NCBI RefSeq assembly: GCF_003725535.1 | Contig: NZ_RJSF01000003.1 | Location: 226,137 to 263,954, forward strand | Direction of reading: 5' to 3' | From: Nocardioides pocheonensis | Lineage (GTDB): Bacteria; Actinomycetota; Actinomycetes; Propionibacteriales; Nocardioidaceae | DNA: 37,818 nt | In this document: piece after piece, positions 7,453 through 16,860 of the stretch | Layout: each line of letters opens with the position of its first letter | How positions within the stretch are numbered: position 1 is the first letter of the stretch | Notes under the pieces: generated by a model | What the model saw: the letters and a program-made list of their open reading frames with translations, nothing else | Told to the model about the DNA's origin: nothing | Database searches by the model: none | Program-made: the position numbers and the translations under genes

Positions 7453-8738
7453 GTCCCACGTTCCGTGCCCTGCGCATCCACAACTACCGCCTCTACGCCC
7501 TCGGTGGCGTCGTGTCGAACACCGGTACCTGGATGCAGCGCGTGGCACAGGACTGGCTCGTGCTCCAGCTGCACCACGGCAGCGCTGCCGAGGCCAGCAC
7601 CGCGCTCGGCCTCACGACCGGCCTGCAGTTCCTCCCGATCCTGCTGTTCTCGCCGTACGCCGGCCTGGTGGCCGACCGGATGCCCAAGCGCCGGCTGCTG
7701 CAGCTGACCCAGGCCGCGATGGGCGTCGCGTCCCTCCTGCTCGGCGTGCTCGCGGTCACCGGCGTCGTCACGACCGCGATGGTCTTCGTGATCGCGTTCG
7801 CCTTCGGGATCGGGTCGGCGTTCGACGTCCCGGCGCGGCAGTCCTTCGTCAGCGAGATGGTCGGGCCCGACGACCTGACCAACGCCGTGGGCCTGAACTC
7901 CGCGTCCTTCAACCTGGCCCGCGTGGTCGGTCCCGCCCTGTCCGGCGTGATGATCGCGGCCCTGGGCTCCGGGGTGCGCGCGACCGGCGTGGTGATCCTG
8001 ATCAACGGGATCAGCTACCTCGCCGTGATCGCCGCGCTGCAGGCGATGCGACCTCACGAGCTGTCCCCGGTCGCCCGCGCGCCGCGCGGCAAGGGCATGA
8101 TCCGCGACGGCGTGCGCTACGTGCGCGGGCGGCCCGACCTGCTGCTGATCATGGTCGCCGCGTTCTTCGCCGGCACCTTCGGCATGAACTTCCAGATGAC
8201 CTCGGCGCTGATGGCCACCCAGGTGTTCCACAAGGGCCCGGGGGAGTACGGCCTGCTCGGCACGACCCTGGCGGTCGGCTCGCTGACCGGGGCACTGCTC
8301 GGTGCGCGACGTGAGGGCCGCCCGCGCCAGCGCCTGGTGGTGCTCGCCGGCCTCGCCTTCGGCACGGTGGAGGTGGCCCTGGGCCTGATGCCGTCGTACC
8401 TCACCTTCGCGCTGGTCACCCCGCTGCTCGGTCTCTGCCTGCTGACCATGCTCAACTCGGCCAACACCACGGTGCAGCTGAGCGTGTCGCCGAGCATGCG
8501 GGGACGCGTGATGGCGCTGTACATGATGGTGGTCATGGGCGGCACCCCCTTGGGTGCGCCGGTGGTCGGCTGGGTGGGCGCGACGTTCGGCGCCCGCTGG
8601 ACCCTCATCGGCGGTGGCGCCCTGACGGTGTTCGGCGTGCTGCTCGCCGTGGCGATCTTCGGCGGGGCCCGCACCCCGTTCGGTCGCTGGCGGGTCTCCA
8701 CCGCCGACGCCGACGACAGCCCCGCCCTGGCTGCCTGA
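7449..8738 (+). CDS. MFS exporter, EntS/MFS_3-like
   Basis: A 429-residue protein with 12 predicted membrane segments. It starts at TTG, giving LSPTFRALRIHNYRLYALGGVVSNTGTWMQ; FRALR-NYRL and SNTGTWMQ.VAQDWLV are typical of the EntS-like MFS_3 branch. LVADRMPKRRLL is the motif-A loop, and FVSEMVGPDDLTNAVGLNS is a conserved loop of this branch. Members export siderophores, macrolides or unknown compounds. The TTG start overlaps the MarR stop, indicating translational coupling; the family N-terminus supports it. The substrate is unknown. Confidence 0.88.
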   Translation: MSPTFRALRIHNYRLYALGGVVSNTGTWMQRVAQDWLVLQLHHGSAAEASTALGLTTGLQFLPILLFSPYAGLVADRMPKRRLLQLTQAAMGVASLLLGVLAVTGVVTTAMVFVIAFAFGIGSAFDVPARQSFVSEMVGPDDLTNAVGLNSASFNLARVVGPALSGVMIAALGSGVRATGVVILINGISYLAVIAALQAMRPHELSPVARAPRGKGMIRDGVRYVRGRPDLLLIMVAAFFAGTFGMNFQMTSALMATQVFHKGPGEYGLLGTTLAVGSLTGALLGARREGRPRQRLVVLAGLAFGTVEVALGLMPSYLTFALVTPLLGLCLLTMLNSANTTVQLSVSPSMRGRVMALYMMVVMGGTPLGAPVVGWVGATFGARWTLIGGGALTVFGVLLAVAIFGGARTPFGRWRVSTADADDSPALAA

Positions 8739-8751
8739 ATAGACTCTCCGA

Positions 8752-8838
8752 ATGCATCCCCGCTACCGGCGTCTCGTGATCACGGGCGCCCTCGTGGGTC
8801 TGATCGTGATCGTCGTGGTCGCGAAGCTGTTGAAGTAG
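8752..8838 (+). CDS. Small single-pass membrane protein (28 residues)
   Basis: A short frame encoding MHPRYRRLVITGALVGLIV followed by IVVVAKLLK. It has a basic N-terminus, one hydrophobic helix of about 18 residues and a lysine at the end: a plausible inner-membrane microprotein with its N-terminus in the cytoplasm. The ATG is preceded by TAGACT (8740-8745) and a 6-nt spacer, the leaderless start pattern used by larger genes here. It ends 4 bp before the GTG of the methyltransferase gene. Function unknown. Confidence 0.55.
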   Translation: MHPRYRRLVITGALVGLIVIVVVAKLLK

Positions 8839-8842
8839 GACC

Positions 8843-10036
8843 GTGCCCGAGCCACTCCCCGACGCCCTCGCCCGCGTGCGCGACCTGGTCCTCGACGACC
8901 AGGGCCTCGTGCGCGCGCTGGCGACCGGCCGCCGCAAGGGGCAGCGACCCGGCTGGCGACGCGTCGAGCTGCGGTACGTCGACCTCAAGGCAGGACGCCG
9001 CCTCCAGGTCACCCGGTACGACGACACCCAGGCGCACGTCTCCAACCACGCGGACGCCGCGGCCGTGCTCGACGAGCTGCTCGCCGAGCCGTTCGGCAAC
9101 TGGCACGTCGACACCGCCGCCGAGACCCTGCAGCTGCGGGTCACCAAGAGCGGCGACGCCGTCGTGGGAGTGCAGGCCCGCACGGCCGAGGTCGCGGCCG
9201 ACCGCGGGCACGACCGGGCCAAGACGCGGCTGCTCGCCGAGGACGACCCGGTGCTGATGGAGCTCGGCATCAGCGACGGCGAGGGACACGTGAAGCCCAG
9301 CCGCCGCGCGAAGTACCGCCAGGTCGAGGAGTTCCTCCGCGAGCTGCGGGCCGCGGTCGACGACGCGATCGCCGCCGGCGGCCTCGCGCCGACCGAGGAC
9401 GAGCCGCTGCGCGTCGTCGACCTCGGCTGCGGCAACGCCTACCTGACCTTCGCCGCCCACGCGTGGCTGTCCCGGGTGCGCGGCCTCCCCGTGCGGGTCG
9501 TCGGCGTCGACGTCAAGGAGCAGTCGCGCGAGCACAACACCGGGGTCGCCCGGCGACTCGGGGTCGACGGCGAGGTGACATTCGTGACCGCGGGCATCGA
9601 CGACGTCCGGCTCGACCGGGCGCCTGACGTGGTGCTCGCCCTGCACGCCTGCGACACCGCCACCGACGACGCCCTCGCCCGCGCGGTCGAATGGCACGCG
9701 CCGCTCGTGCTCGCCGCGCCGTGCTGCCACAAGGACGTCTCCCGCCAGCTCCGCGAGCACCCGGCGCCCGAGCCCTACGCCCTGCTCACCCGCGACGGGA
9801 TCCTGCGCGAGCGGTTCGCAGACACGCTCACCGACGCCCTGCGCGCCGCGCTGCTGCGCACACGGGGCTACCGGGTCGAGGTGGTCGAGTTCGTCGGCAG
9901 CCAGCACACCCCGCGCAACACCCTCATCCGGGCGGTAGCGACGGGCGCGGATGCGCCGCAGGCCGAGCAGGAGTACGCCGAGCTGACCCGCACCTGGCAG
10001 GTCACGCCGAAGCTGGCCGAGCTGCTCGACCGATGA
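8843..10036 (+). CDS. SAM-dependent methyltransferase (Methyltransf_32-like)
   Basis: A 397-residue protein. An N-terminal region of about 170 residues (LELRYVDLKAGRRLQVTRYDDTQ-like strands) precedes a Rossmann methyltransferase: motif I VVDLGCGNAYLTFAAH near residues 190-205, an acidic VVGVDVKEQS at motif II, and ALHACDTATDDAL. The APCCHKDV stretch near residue 292 is characteristic of the Methyltransf_32 group, related to eukaryotic METTL25/GSTCD and often suggested to act on RNA. The substrate is unknown. The stop overlaps the next gene's ATG (ATGA), so it is co-translated with the exported protein and macrodomain genes. GTG 8843 is only 4 bp after the small ORF. Confidence 0.85.
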   Translation: MPEPLPDALARVRDLVLDDQGLVRALATGRRKGQRPGWRRVELRYVDLKAGRRLQVTRYDDTQAHVSNHADAAAVLDELLAEPFGNWHVDTAAETLQLRVTKSGDAVVGVQARTAEVAADRGHDRAKTRLLAEDDPVLMELGISDGEGHVKPSRRAKYRQVEEFLRELRAAVDDAIAAGGLAPTEDEPLRVVDLGCGNAYLTFAAHAWLSRVRGLPVRVVGVDVKEQSREHNTGVARRLGVDGEVTFVTAGIDDVRLDRAPDVVLALHACDTATDDALARAVEWHAPLVLAAPCCHKDVSRQLREHPAPEPYALLTRDGILRERFADTLTDALRAALLRTRGYRVEVVEFVGSQHTPRNTLIRAVATGADAPQAEQEYAELTRTWQVTPKLAELLDR

Positions 10037-11007
10037 CCTGGGCTTCGGTGCTCCTCGCCCTGGTCGGGCACGTCGTCTTCTCGTTCGTCGACCCCGCGAT
10101 CACGGAGTCCAGCGGCCTGGTCGACCTCGGCGACCTGATGGTCACCACCAACGACTCCGGCGGTGATCCGCTGGTCTTCGTGGTCGACCCGAGGACCGGT
10201 CGCACGGTGGGGCGCACGACGTACGCCGACGCGGTGGTCGACACCGAGGCGCTCGCGCCCGCCGGCGGCAACGAGGTGTGGGTCGGCGACATCGGGGACA
10301 ACGCCGAGCGGCGTGACTCGGTGCGCGTGTACCGCGTGCCGGTCGGTCGCGGCGACCGCCGGGTCGACGCGCCGTCGTACGAGCTGGTCTACCCCGACGG
10401 CGCGCACGACGCCGAGTCGCTGGTCTTCGCGCGCGGCCGGCTGTACGTGATCACCAAGGGACTGCTGGGCGGCACGGTGTACGCCGCGCCGCGGCACCTG
10501 GCCTCGCAGGGGCCGAACCGGCTGCGGCCGGTCGCCCGCGTCGACGTCTGGGCCACCGACGCCGCGCTCTTCCCCGACGGGCGGCACGTGCTCGTGCGCG
10601 GCTACGACAACGCCGTGATCTACACCTTCCCCGAATTCCGGCCGGTCGCCTCGGTCGACCTGCCGCGCGAGCGCCAGGGGGAGGGCGTCTCGATCAGCGC
10701 TTCGGGCCGGATCCGGCTGAGCTCGGAGGGTCGCAACAGCGCCGTCCTCGAGGTGGCGCTCCCGGCGGCGGTCACCGCCGCGATGGCCGGCGGCAGCGCC
10801 ACCCCGTCGCCCTCCGGCGCCGCGTCTCCGGGGTCGACCGGGCAGGGCGGGCAGAGCGGGCAGCGGTCGGGCGGCAGCGGCTGGCTGCTCGGGGTCGCGG
10901 GCGCGACCGGGGCCGCCGGCCTGGCGCTGCTCGTGGTGCTGCTGCGGCGTCCCCGCGCGCGCCGACCCGCGGATGGCAGGATCGATGCCGTGGAGCAGCG
11001 CCGATGA
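10033..11007 (+). CDS. Exported or membrane-anchored beta-propeller-like protein
   Basis: A 324-residue protein I cannot assign to a named family. A hydrophobic N-terminus (WASVLLALVGHVVFSFV) is followed by repeats of strands such as DLMVTTNDSGGDPLVFVVDPRTG, NEVWVGDIGDNAERRDSVRVYRV and SLVFARGRLYVITKG, resembling propeller or esterase-like repeats. A Gly/Ser/Pro linker (about residues 255-283) leads to a C-terminal membrane helix (WLLGVAGATGAAGLALLVVLL) and a basic tail RRPRARR. This suggests an extracytoplasmic domain anchored at the C-terminus, with the short basic end in the cytoplasm. The start overlaps the methyltransferase stop and the stop overlaps the macrodomain start, 4 bp each. Confidence 0.65.
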   Translation: MTWASVLLALVGHVVFSFVDPAITESSGLVDLGDLMVTTNDSGGDPLVFVVDPRTGRTVGRTTYADAVVDTEALAPAGGNEVWVGDIGDNAERRDSVRVYRVPVGRGDRRVDAPSYELVYPDGAHDAESLVFARGRLYVITKGLLGGTVYAAPRHLASQGPNRLRPVARVDVWATDAALFPDGRHVLVRGYDNAVIYTFPEFRPVASVDLPRERQGEGVSISASGRIRLSSEGRNSAVLEVALPAAVTAAMAGGSATPSPSGAASPGSTGQGGQSGQRSGGSGWLLGVAGATGAAGLALLVVLLRRPRARRPADGRIDAVEQRR

Positions 11008-11498
11008 GGGTCACGGTCGTCCAGGGCGACATCACCGAGCAGCCGGTCGACGCGGTCGTGAACGCCGCGAACTCCGCGATGCGCGGAGGTGGCGGCGTCG
11101 ACGGCGCGATCCACCGCGCCGGCGGCCCCGCGGTGCTCGAGGACTGCATCGCCCGCTTCCCCCACGGGCTCGCGACCGGCGAGGCCGGCTGGACGACCGC
11201 CGGCAACCTGCCCGCACGCTGGGTGATCCACGTCGTCGGGCCGAACCACCGGGCCGGCCAGCGCGACCGGTCGCTGCTCACCTCGTGCTACGCGAACGCG
11301 CTGCGGGTGGCCGACGAGCTCGGCGCCCGCTCGGTCGCCTTCCCGCTGGTCTCCGCCGGCATCTACGGCTGGCCCCTCGAGGACGCCGTCGCCGCAGCCG
11401 TCGACACCCTGCGCGAGACCCTCACCGAGGTCGAGGAGGCGCGGATCGTGGCGTTCTCCCCCGCGACGTACGAGCTGATCAGCGCGAGGATCGGATAG
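11004..11498 (+). CDS. Macrodomain protein, O-acetyl-ADP-ribose deacetylase type
   Basis: A 164-residue single macrodomain. VVQGDITEQPVDAVVNAANSAM and GGGGVDGAIHRAGG form the ADP-ribose binding loops of the MacroD/YmdB class; the Asn and Asp of the NAANS..GGGVDGAI region are the residues linked to hydrolysis. FPLVSAGIYGWPLEDA is the second phosphate-binding loop. It likely removes acetyl or ADP-ribosyl groups from small molecules or proteins in the cytoplasm. The ATG overlaps the TGA of the exported-protein gene, so it is the last gene of this coupled operon. The stop codon lies inside a 21-bp inverted repeat that acts as terminator. Confidence 0.92.
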   Translation: MRVTVVQGDITEQPVDAVVNAANSAMRGGGGVDGAIHRAGGPAVLEDCIARFPHGLATGEAGWTTAGNLPARWVIHVVGPNHRAGQRDRSLLTSCYANALRVADELGARSVAFPLVSAGIYGWPLEDAVAAAVDTLRETLTEVEEARIVAFSPATYELISARIG

Positions 11499-11558
11499 TC
11501 CGGCACGTTCGGACGGCAATTTGCCCGAATTCGGATGCCGAACGTGCCGGACTATCCG
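11492..11558. terminator. Bidirectional terminator: perfect 21-bp inverted repeat
   Basis: The arms 11492-11512 and 11538-11558 are exact inverse complements, 21 nt each, around a 25-nt loop. The left arm contains the macrodomain stop codon; the right arm ends 12 bp before the serC stop. Convergent genes on both sides make a shared terminator the best reading. Confidence 0.85.
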
Positions 11559-11570
11559 CCGCGAGACGGT

Positions 11571-12722
<1,152 letters not shown>

Positions 12723-12772
12723 TCAGGGGAGCGGTGCCGGGGAGCTGTGCCTGTCGATAAGGCGGCGACGAC

Positions 12773-12800
12773 GCTGTCACCCGGCTCCTATTGTGACAGC
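12773..12800. promoter_or_regulatory. Inverted repeat in the serC/GNAT intergenic region
   Basis: GCTGTCAC and GTGACAGC form a perfect 8-bp inverted repeat with a 12-nt spacer. It lies 35 bp before the GNAT start and 81 bp before serC. It may be an operator for an unknown dimeric regulator; the spacer contains CCTATT, which could serve as a -10. Confidence 0.4.
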
Positions 12801-12834
12801 ACGCAGCAACGGGGTTTGCGGGAAGGGTGTGCCG

Positions 12835-13338
12835 ATGGACGGGGTGGCCGAGGCGGTCGCCGCCTGGCAGGTGGTGCGGGTGCCGATCACGCATCCCGAC
12901 GCGGCGCGCCTCGTCGACGAGGTGCAGCAGGAGTACGTCGAGCGCTACGGCGGTCCCGACGAGACGCCGCTCGAGCCGGCGTACTTCGAGGCCCCGCAGG
13001 GGGCGTTCTTCGTCGGCTACCTCGACGGCGTTCCTGTGGCCACCGGTGCCTGGCGCCTCCGCCAGGACCTCGTCGTCGACGGCAGCGACCGGACCGCCGA
13101 GATCAAGCGCATGTACGTCGTGAGGGCGGCCCGCGGTCGTGGGCTCGCCCGCGCGATGCTGGCGCACCTCGAGGAGACCGCCCGGGGCACCGGCGCGGAG
13201 GTGATGGTGCTCGAGACGGGTGCGGCCCAACCGGAGGCGATCGCGCTCTACGAGTCGTCGGGCTACCAGCGGATCACGCCGTTCGGGTTCTACAAGGACT
13301 CCCCGCTGGTGCGCTGCTTCGCCCGCCGCCTCGGCTGA
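12835..13338 (+). CDS. GNAT-family N-acetyltransferase
   Basis: A 167-residue acetyltransferase. The acetyl-CoA motif is IKRMYVVRAARGRGLARAMLAHLEE (R-G-R-G-L-A), followed by VMVLETGAAQPEAIALYESSGYQRI, the usual C-terminal GNAT motif with LYESSGY. The substrate is not predictable. ATG 12835 is supported by GGAAGGG 7 nt upstream; an upstream in-frame GTG at 12829 is less likely. It is convergent with lysG, with one base between the two stop codons. Confidence 0.88.
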   Translation: MDGVAEAVAAWQVVRVPITHPDAARLVDEVQQEYVERYGGPDETPLEPAYFEAPQGAFFVGYLDGVPVATGAWRLRQDLVVDGSDRTAEIKRMYVVRAARGRGLARAMLAHLEETARGTGAEVMVLETGAAQPEAIALYESSGYQRITPFGFYKDSPLVRCFARRLG

Positions 13339-13339
13339 G

Positions 13340-14218
13340 TCAGTCCAGGGCGGCGTCGGCAGCCGAGCGGATCGCCTCGGCCACGGCATCGAGCGCCGGG
13401 GTGCGCAGGCTCCACTGCTGCCAGTAGAGCGTCACGCCGACCTGCCGGGCGGTGTCGAAGACGACCAGGTCGCCGGCGGCCTCCCCGGCGGCGTACTGCT
13501 GGCGGGGGAGCATGCCCCAGCCGAGCCCGAGCCGGATCGCCTCTGCGTAGTCGGAGGAGGACGGCACGTAGTGGCGTGGGGGAGCGATCCGGCGACGGGT
13601 GACCTTGCGCAGGTAGTCGTCCTGCAGGTGGTCCCTGCGGTCGAAGACCACGACCGGTGCCTCGGAGAGTGAGTCGGCGTTCACGCCGTCGGCGAACCAG
13701 CGGCCCGCGAACGAGCGAGCGGCGACCGGGCGGTAGCGCATGGTGCCCAGGCGGGTCGAGCGGCAACCCTGGACGGGCTCGGCCTCGGACGTGATCGCCG
13801 CGATCACGGCGCCGGAGCGCAGCAGCTCCGCGGTGTGGGCCTGGTCCTCGCGGCGAAGGTCGAAGACGACCGCCTCCGACACGGTGGCCAGTGCGGGGAG
13901 CACCCAGGTGGCCAGCGAGTCGGCGTTCACGGCCAGCGGCACGACCGGTCGGACCGCGCGCTCGCCGATCTCGCGGCGGACGTCGTCGACGAGGGCGGTG
14001 ATCTGCCGGGCGAGGCGGAGGTAGGTCTCGCCTGCTTCGGTCGCGGCGGCGGGACGGGCGCGGCGCACGAGCACCTGGCCTGCGCTGCGCTCGAGAGCCT
14101 TGATCCGCTGGCTGACCGCGGAGGGGGTCAGGTTCAGAGACGCGGCCGCAGCCTCGAAGGATCCTTCGTCGAGCACGCTCGCGAGCGCCGCGAGCTGGGC
14201 CAGGTCGACTGATGTCAC
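13340..14218 (-). CDS. lysG: LysR-family regulator of amino-acid export (LysG/ArgP)
   Basis: A 292-residue LysR-type regulator. The N-terminal helix-turn-helix spans about residues 19-43 (GSFEAAAASLNLTPSAVSQRI) and the effector-binding domain follows. The sequence pattern, with LARQITALVDDVRREIG and the WVLPALATVSEAVVFDL stretch, fits the ArgP/LysG subgroup that activates lysE/argO when lysine, arginine or histidine accumulates. The divergent lysE gene 71 bp away strongly supports this. The start is GTG, preceded on its strand by TAGAAT and a 7-nt spacer. Confidence 0.9.
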   Translation of the reverse strand: MTSVDLAQLAALASVLDEGSFEAAAASLNLTPSAVSQRIKALERSAGQVLVRRARPAAATEAGETYLRLARQITALVDDVRREIGERAVRPVVPLAVNADSLATWVLPALATVSEAVVFDLRREDQAHTAELLRSGAVIAAITSEAEPVQGCRSTRLGTMRYRPVAARSFAGRWFADGVNADSLSEAPVVVFDRRDHLQDDYLRKVTRRRIAPPRHYVPSSSDYAEAIRLGLGWGMLPRQQYAAGEAAGDLVVFDTARQVGVTLYWQQWSLRTPALDAVAEAIRSAADAALD

Positions 14219-14289
14219 CTAAGCGATTCTAATGCAAGTGAAGAAACCTGAGATGGACGCAAGCGCGGCGGGTCCGTAGCGTCGATGAC
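14219..14289. promoter_or_regulatory. Divergent lysG/lysE promoter region
   Basis: On the minus strand TAGAAT (14226-14231) precedes the lysG GTG by 7 nt. On the plus strand TAGCGT (14277-14282) precedes the lysE GTG by 7 nt. Both transcripts look leaderless. TCTAATGCAAGTGAAG near 14228-14243 is the likely LysG site because it overlaps the lysG -10 and resembles the AATGCAAGT core I recall from the Corynebacterium lysE operator. Confidence 0.5.
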
Positions 14290-14895
14290 GTGGACGCCCT
14301 GACCGCCGCCGTCGCCGGACTGCTCTTCGGCCTCTCGCTGATCGCCGCGATCGGTGCGCAGAACGCGTTCGTCCTCCGGCAGGGCCTGCGCCGGGAGCTC
14401 GTGGGACCGGTCGTCGCGGTGTGCTCGACCTCCGACGCGATCCTGATCGCCGCCGGCGTCGCCGGGCTCGGGGTGCTCGTCGACCACGCGCCGGACCTCC
14501 TCGCGACGACGAAGATCCTCGGCGCAGCCTTCCTGCTCGGCTACGCAGCGCCGGCCCTGCGCCGGGTGGCCTCGCCGCGATCGCTCCACGCGGAGAGGGA
14601 GGACGCGCGGCCGGCGTACGGCCGCGTGCTGGTCAGCGCGGTCCTGCTGACCTGGCTCAATCCTCATGTCTACCTGGACACCGTGCTGCTGCTCGGATCC
14701 GTCGCCGCCAGCCACGGCTCCGACCGTTGGTGGTTCGCGCTCGGGGCCACCACCGGGAGCGTGCTGTGGTTCAGCGGGCTGGGGTACGGCGCCCGCCTCC
14801 TCGGCCCGCTGTTCGTCCGTCCCGGCGCGTGGCGAGCGCTCGACGCGCTGGTCGCCGCCACCATGACCGCGGTCGCCGTCGGTCTGCTGGTGTGA
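14290..14895 (+). CDS. lysE: LysE/ArgO-family L-amino acid exporter
   Basis: A 201-residue membrane protein with about six hydrophobic segments. AAVAGLLFGLSLIAAIGAQNAFVLRQGLR is the LysE hallmark (GAQNAFVLRQG), VCSTSDAILIAAGVAGLG follows, and VLLTWLNPHVYLDTVLLLG carries the conserved NPHVYLDT. The protein exports lysine and arginine when cytoplasmic levels are too high, for example during peptide breakdown. Expression should depend on LysG. The GTG start lies 7 nt after TAGCGT. A hairpin follows the stop codon. Confidence 0.95.
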   Translation: MDALTAAVAGLLFGLSLIAAIGAQNAFVLRQGLRRELVGPVVAVCSTSDAILIAAGVAGLGVLVDHAPDLLATTKILGAAFLLGYAAPALRRVASPRSLHAEREDARPAYGRVLVSAVLLTWLNPHVYLDTVLLLGSVAASHGSDRWWFALGATTGSVLWFSGLGYGARLLGPLFVRPGAWRALDALVAATMTAVAVGLLV

Positions 14896-14899
14896 CGAA

Positions 14900-14929
14900 G
14901 CGGGCCCGCCGGTCGTCCGGCGAGCCCGC
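14900..14929 (+). terminator. Terminator hairpin after lysE
   Basis: GCGGGC-C-CGCCGG and CCGGCG-A-GCCCGC pair around the loop TCGT, 12 pairs with one mismatch. It starts 5 nt after the lysE stop. The convergent ABC permease gene ends 24 bp further on, so it may serve both genes. Confidence 0.8.
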
Positions 14930-14953
14930 CCCACGGGACTGCGGTCTCGGCAG

Positions 14954-15856
14954 TCAGACCACGTCGCGGCGGCGTACCAGCCACCAGGTCAGCGTCGGCA
15001 GCAGCACCAGGTAGGCAACCACCATCAGCAGGGCCCGGTCGTAGGACAACGCGTCGAGCAGCCCGGGCGTCGCGTCGGGCGTGCCTGGGTCCACGCCGAC
15101 CATCTGCCCCACCAGGGAGCCCGCCGAGGTTCCGGGCAGGAAGTGCGTGAACGTGTCGACCCAGGCCAGCGAGCCGCCGACGCCGCGGAGCAACTGCTCG
15201 ATCACCAGACCCCAGACCAGGCCGAGCCCGACGGAGACGGCGGGGCTGCGGGCGAGGGTCCCGAGCAGGTAGCCGGCCATCGCCCACATCTCCATGACCA
15301 GGAACGCGACCCCGACCGACTGGGCGAGGTCGCCCAGGCCCGGGAGCGCCGTCGACCGGGACTCGGCCAGGGCGACCGCAAGGGACATCGCGTAGTCGGT
15401 CACGAGCGTGGCCAGTGCGACACCCGCGATCAGGACGGTGGTCGCGGAGAGCGACCCGGCGAGCGTGCTGGTGCGCGACGGGCCCTGGGTCAGCACGGTC
15501 TTCCAGGTGCCCCAGCCGTAGCCGTTGCCGGCGATGATCGCGCCGAGCACCATCATGATCGCGCCGCCGAACAGCGGCATGCCCTGCGGCAGGGTGGCTG
15601 GGAGGCCGGACGGCAGCAGGCCGGCGAGAAGCTCCGCGCGGCTTTCGCCCTGGGTGGAGAAGTTCGTCGTGCCGCTCGAGTACGTCACGTAGTTGAAGAG
15701 GTAGGCGAACATCGCGTTCAGTGCCAGCCAGGCGCCGATCGTGACCCACACGGCCGGCCACTTCCGCAGCCTGAGCAGGTCGGCGCGGGTGCTGTTCAGG
15801 ACCGCGGACGGGCCGGGCGCGCTCGCCCGGAGGTCGAGGCTCGTCGCGGCGCTCAT
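14954..15856 (-). CDS. ABC-2 type transporter permease
   Basis: A 300-residue membrane protein with about six membrane segments. A cytoplasmic N-terminus (LRLRKWPAVWVTIGAWLALNAMF) leads into the first helix; a long extracytoplasmic loop with YVTYSSGTTNFSTQGES follows; GNGYGWGTWKTVLTQGPSR is a conserved cytoplasmic motif of these permeases. It pairs with the ATPase gene, whose stop overlaps its start by 4 bp. Such two-gene systems export peptides, lipids or antibiotics; the substrate is unknown. The downstream two-component system is its probable regulator. Confidence 0.88.
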   Translation of the reverse strand: MSAATSLDLRASAPGPSAVLNSTRADLLRLRKWPAVWVTIGAWLALNAMFAYLFNYVTYSSGTTNFSTQGESRAELLAGLLPSGLPATLPQGMPLFGGAIMMVLGAIIAGNGYGWGTWKTVLTQGPSRTSTLAGSLSATTVLIAGVALATLVTDYAMSLAVALAESRSTALPGLGDLAQSVGVAFLVMEMWAMAGYLLGTLARSPAVSVGLGLVWGLVIEQLLRGVGGSLAWVDTFTHFLPGTSAGSLVGQMVGVDPGTPDATPGLLDALSYDRALLMVVAYLVLLPTLTWWLVRRRDVV

Positions 15857-16809
15857 CGGACTGCCTCCAGGCTGCTCGTGAGGTCGTCCGCGGCGTGCAC
15901 GTGCTCGCCGCTCCGGGTCATCTCGAAGAAGACCTCCTCGAGGGTGCGCTCGCTGATCGTCACCTCGTGCACGTCGAGGCCCTCGGTCACGAAGGCCCGC
16001 ACCACGTGCGGTGTCCGCTCGGGCGGTACGTCGACCAGGATCGCGTCCCCGGACAGCTGGACGGCGTCCTCCCCGGCCAGCCGCATCGCGATCGCGATCG
16101 CCCGGTCGGTCGGGGTCGCCGTGATCCGCAGCCGCCGGCCGCCGCGCAGCGCGGAGACGGTCGACTCGACCAGCAGCTGCCCGCGGGCGATCACGCCGAC
16201 CCGGTCGCAGATCTCCTCCACCTCCGCCAGGAGGTGGCTGGAGAGCAGCACCGTCTGCCCTCCGCGGGCCAGCTCGACGATCAGGCCGCGCATGTCGGCC
16301 ATGCCTGCGGGGTCGAGCCCGTTGGTCGGCTCGTCGAGCACGATCACGTCGGGGTCGCCCATGAGGGCCGCGGCGACGCCGAGCCGCTGCTTCATGCCCA
16401 GGGAGTACGACTTGAACTTGTCCTTGCCCCGGTCGGCGAGATCGACCCGCTCGAGCGCCGCGTCGACCATCGCCTCCGGCAGCGCCCGGTAGCGCGCCAT
16501 CGTGCGCAGGTTGTCGCGACCGGACAGGTAGGGGTAGAAGCCCGGACCCTCGATGAGGGCGCCGATCCGCTCGGTCACGGCGGGCTCGCCCGCGGGTCGG
16601 CCGAGCACGGTCGCAGACCCCGCGGTGGGCCGGATCAGTCCGAGCACCATCCTCAGGGTCGTGGTCTTGCCGGCTCCGTTCGGTCCGAGGAAGCCGTAGA
16701 CCTCTCCGCGGCGGACGGTCATCTCGACCCGGTCGACGGCCAGCCGCCCCGAGTCGCCGTCGCCGTACCGCTTGGTGAGGCCCTTCGTCTGCACCACGAG
16801 TTCATCCAT
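15853..16809 (-). CDS. ABC transporter ATP-binding protein (DrrA/CcmA type)
   Basis: A 318-residue ATPase. Walker A is GFLGPNGAGKTTT (about residues 39-51), the signature is SYSLGMKQRLGVA, Walker B with catalytic Glu is VIVLDEPTNGLDP, and the H-loop is SSHLLAEVEEICDR. The C-terminal extension after residue 230 ends ERTLEEVFFEMT, as in DrrA-type exporters. It energises the ABC-2 permease encoded next. The ATG has GGAGGG about 7 nt upstream. Divergent from the histidine kinase gene. Confidence 0.93.
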   Translation of the reverse strand: MDELVVQTKGLTKRYGDGDSGRLAVDRVEMTVRRGEVYGFLGPNGAGKTTTLRMVLGLIRPTAGSATVLGRPAGEPAVTERIGALIEGPGFYPYLSGRDNLRTMARYRALPEAMVDAALERVDLADRGKDKFKSYSLGMKQRLGVAAALMGDPDVIVLDEPTNGLDPAGMADMRGLIVELARGGQTVLLSSHLLAEVEEICDRVGVIARGQLLVESTVSALRGGRRLRITATPTDRAIAIAMRLAGEDAVQLSGDAILVDVPPERTPHVVRAFVTEGLDVHEVTISERTLEEVFFEMTRSGEHVHAADDLTSSLEAVR

Positions 16810-16860
16810 GCCCCCACCCTCCGCGAGGACGGCGGCCGCGACGTCCGCCCGGGAGCGGCA

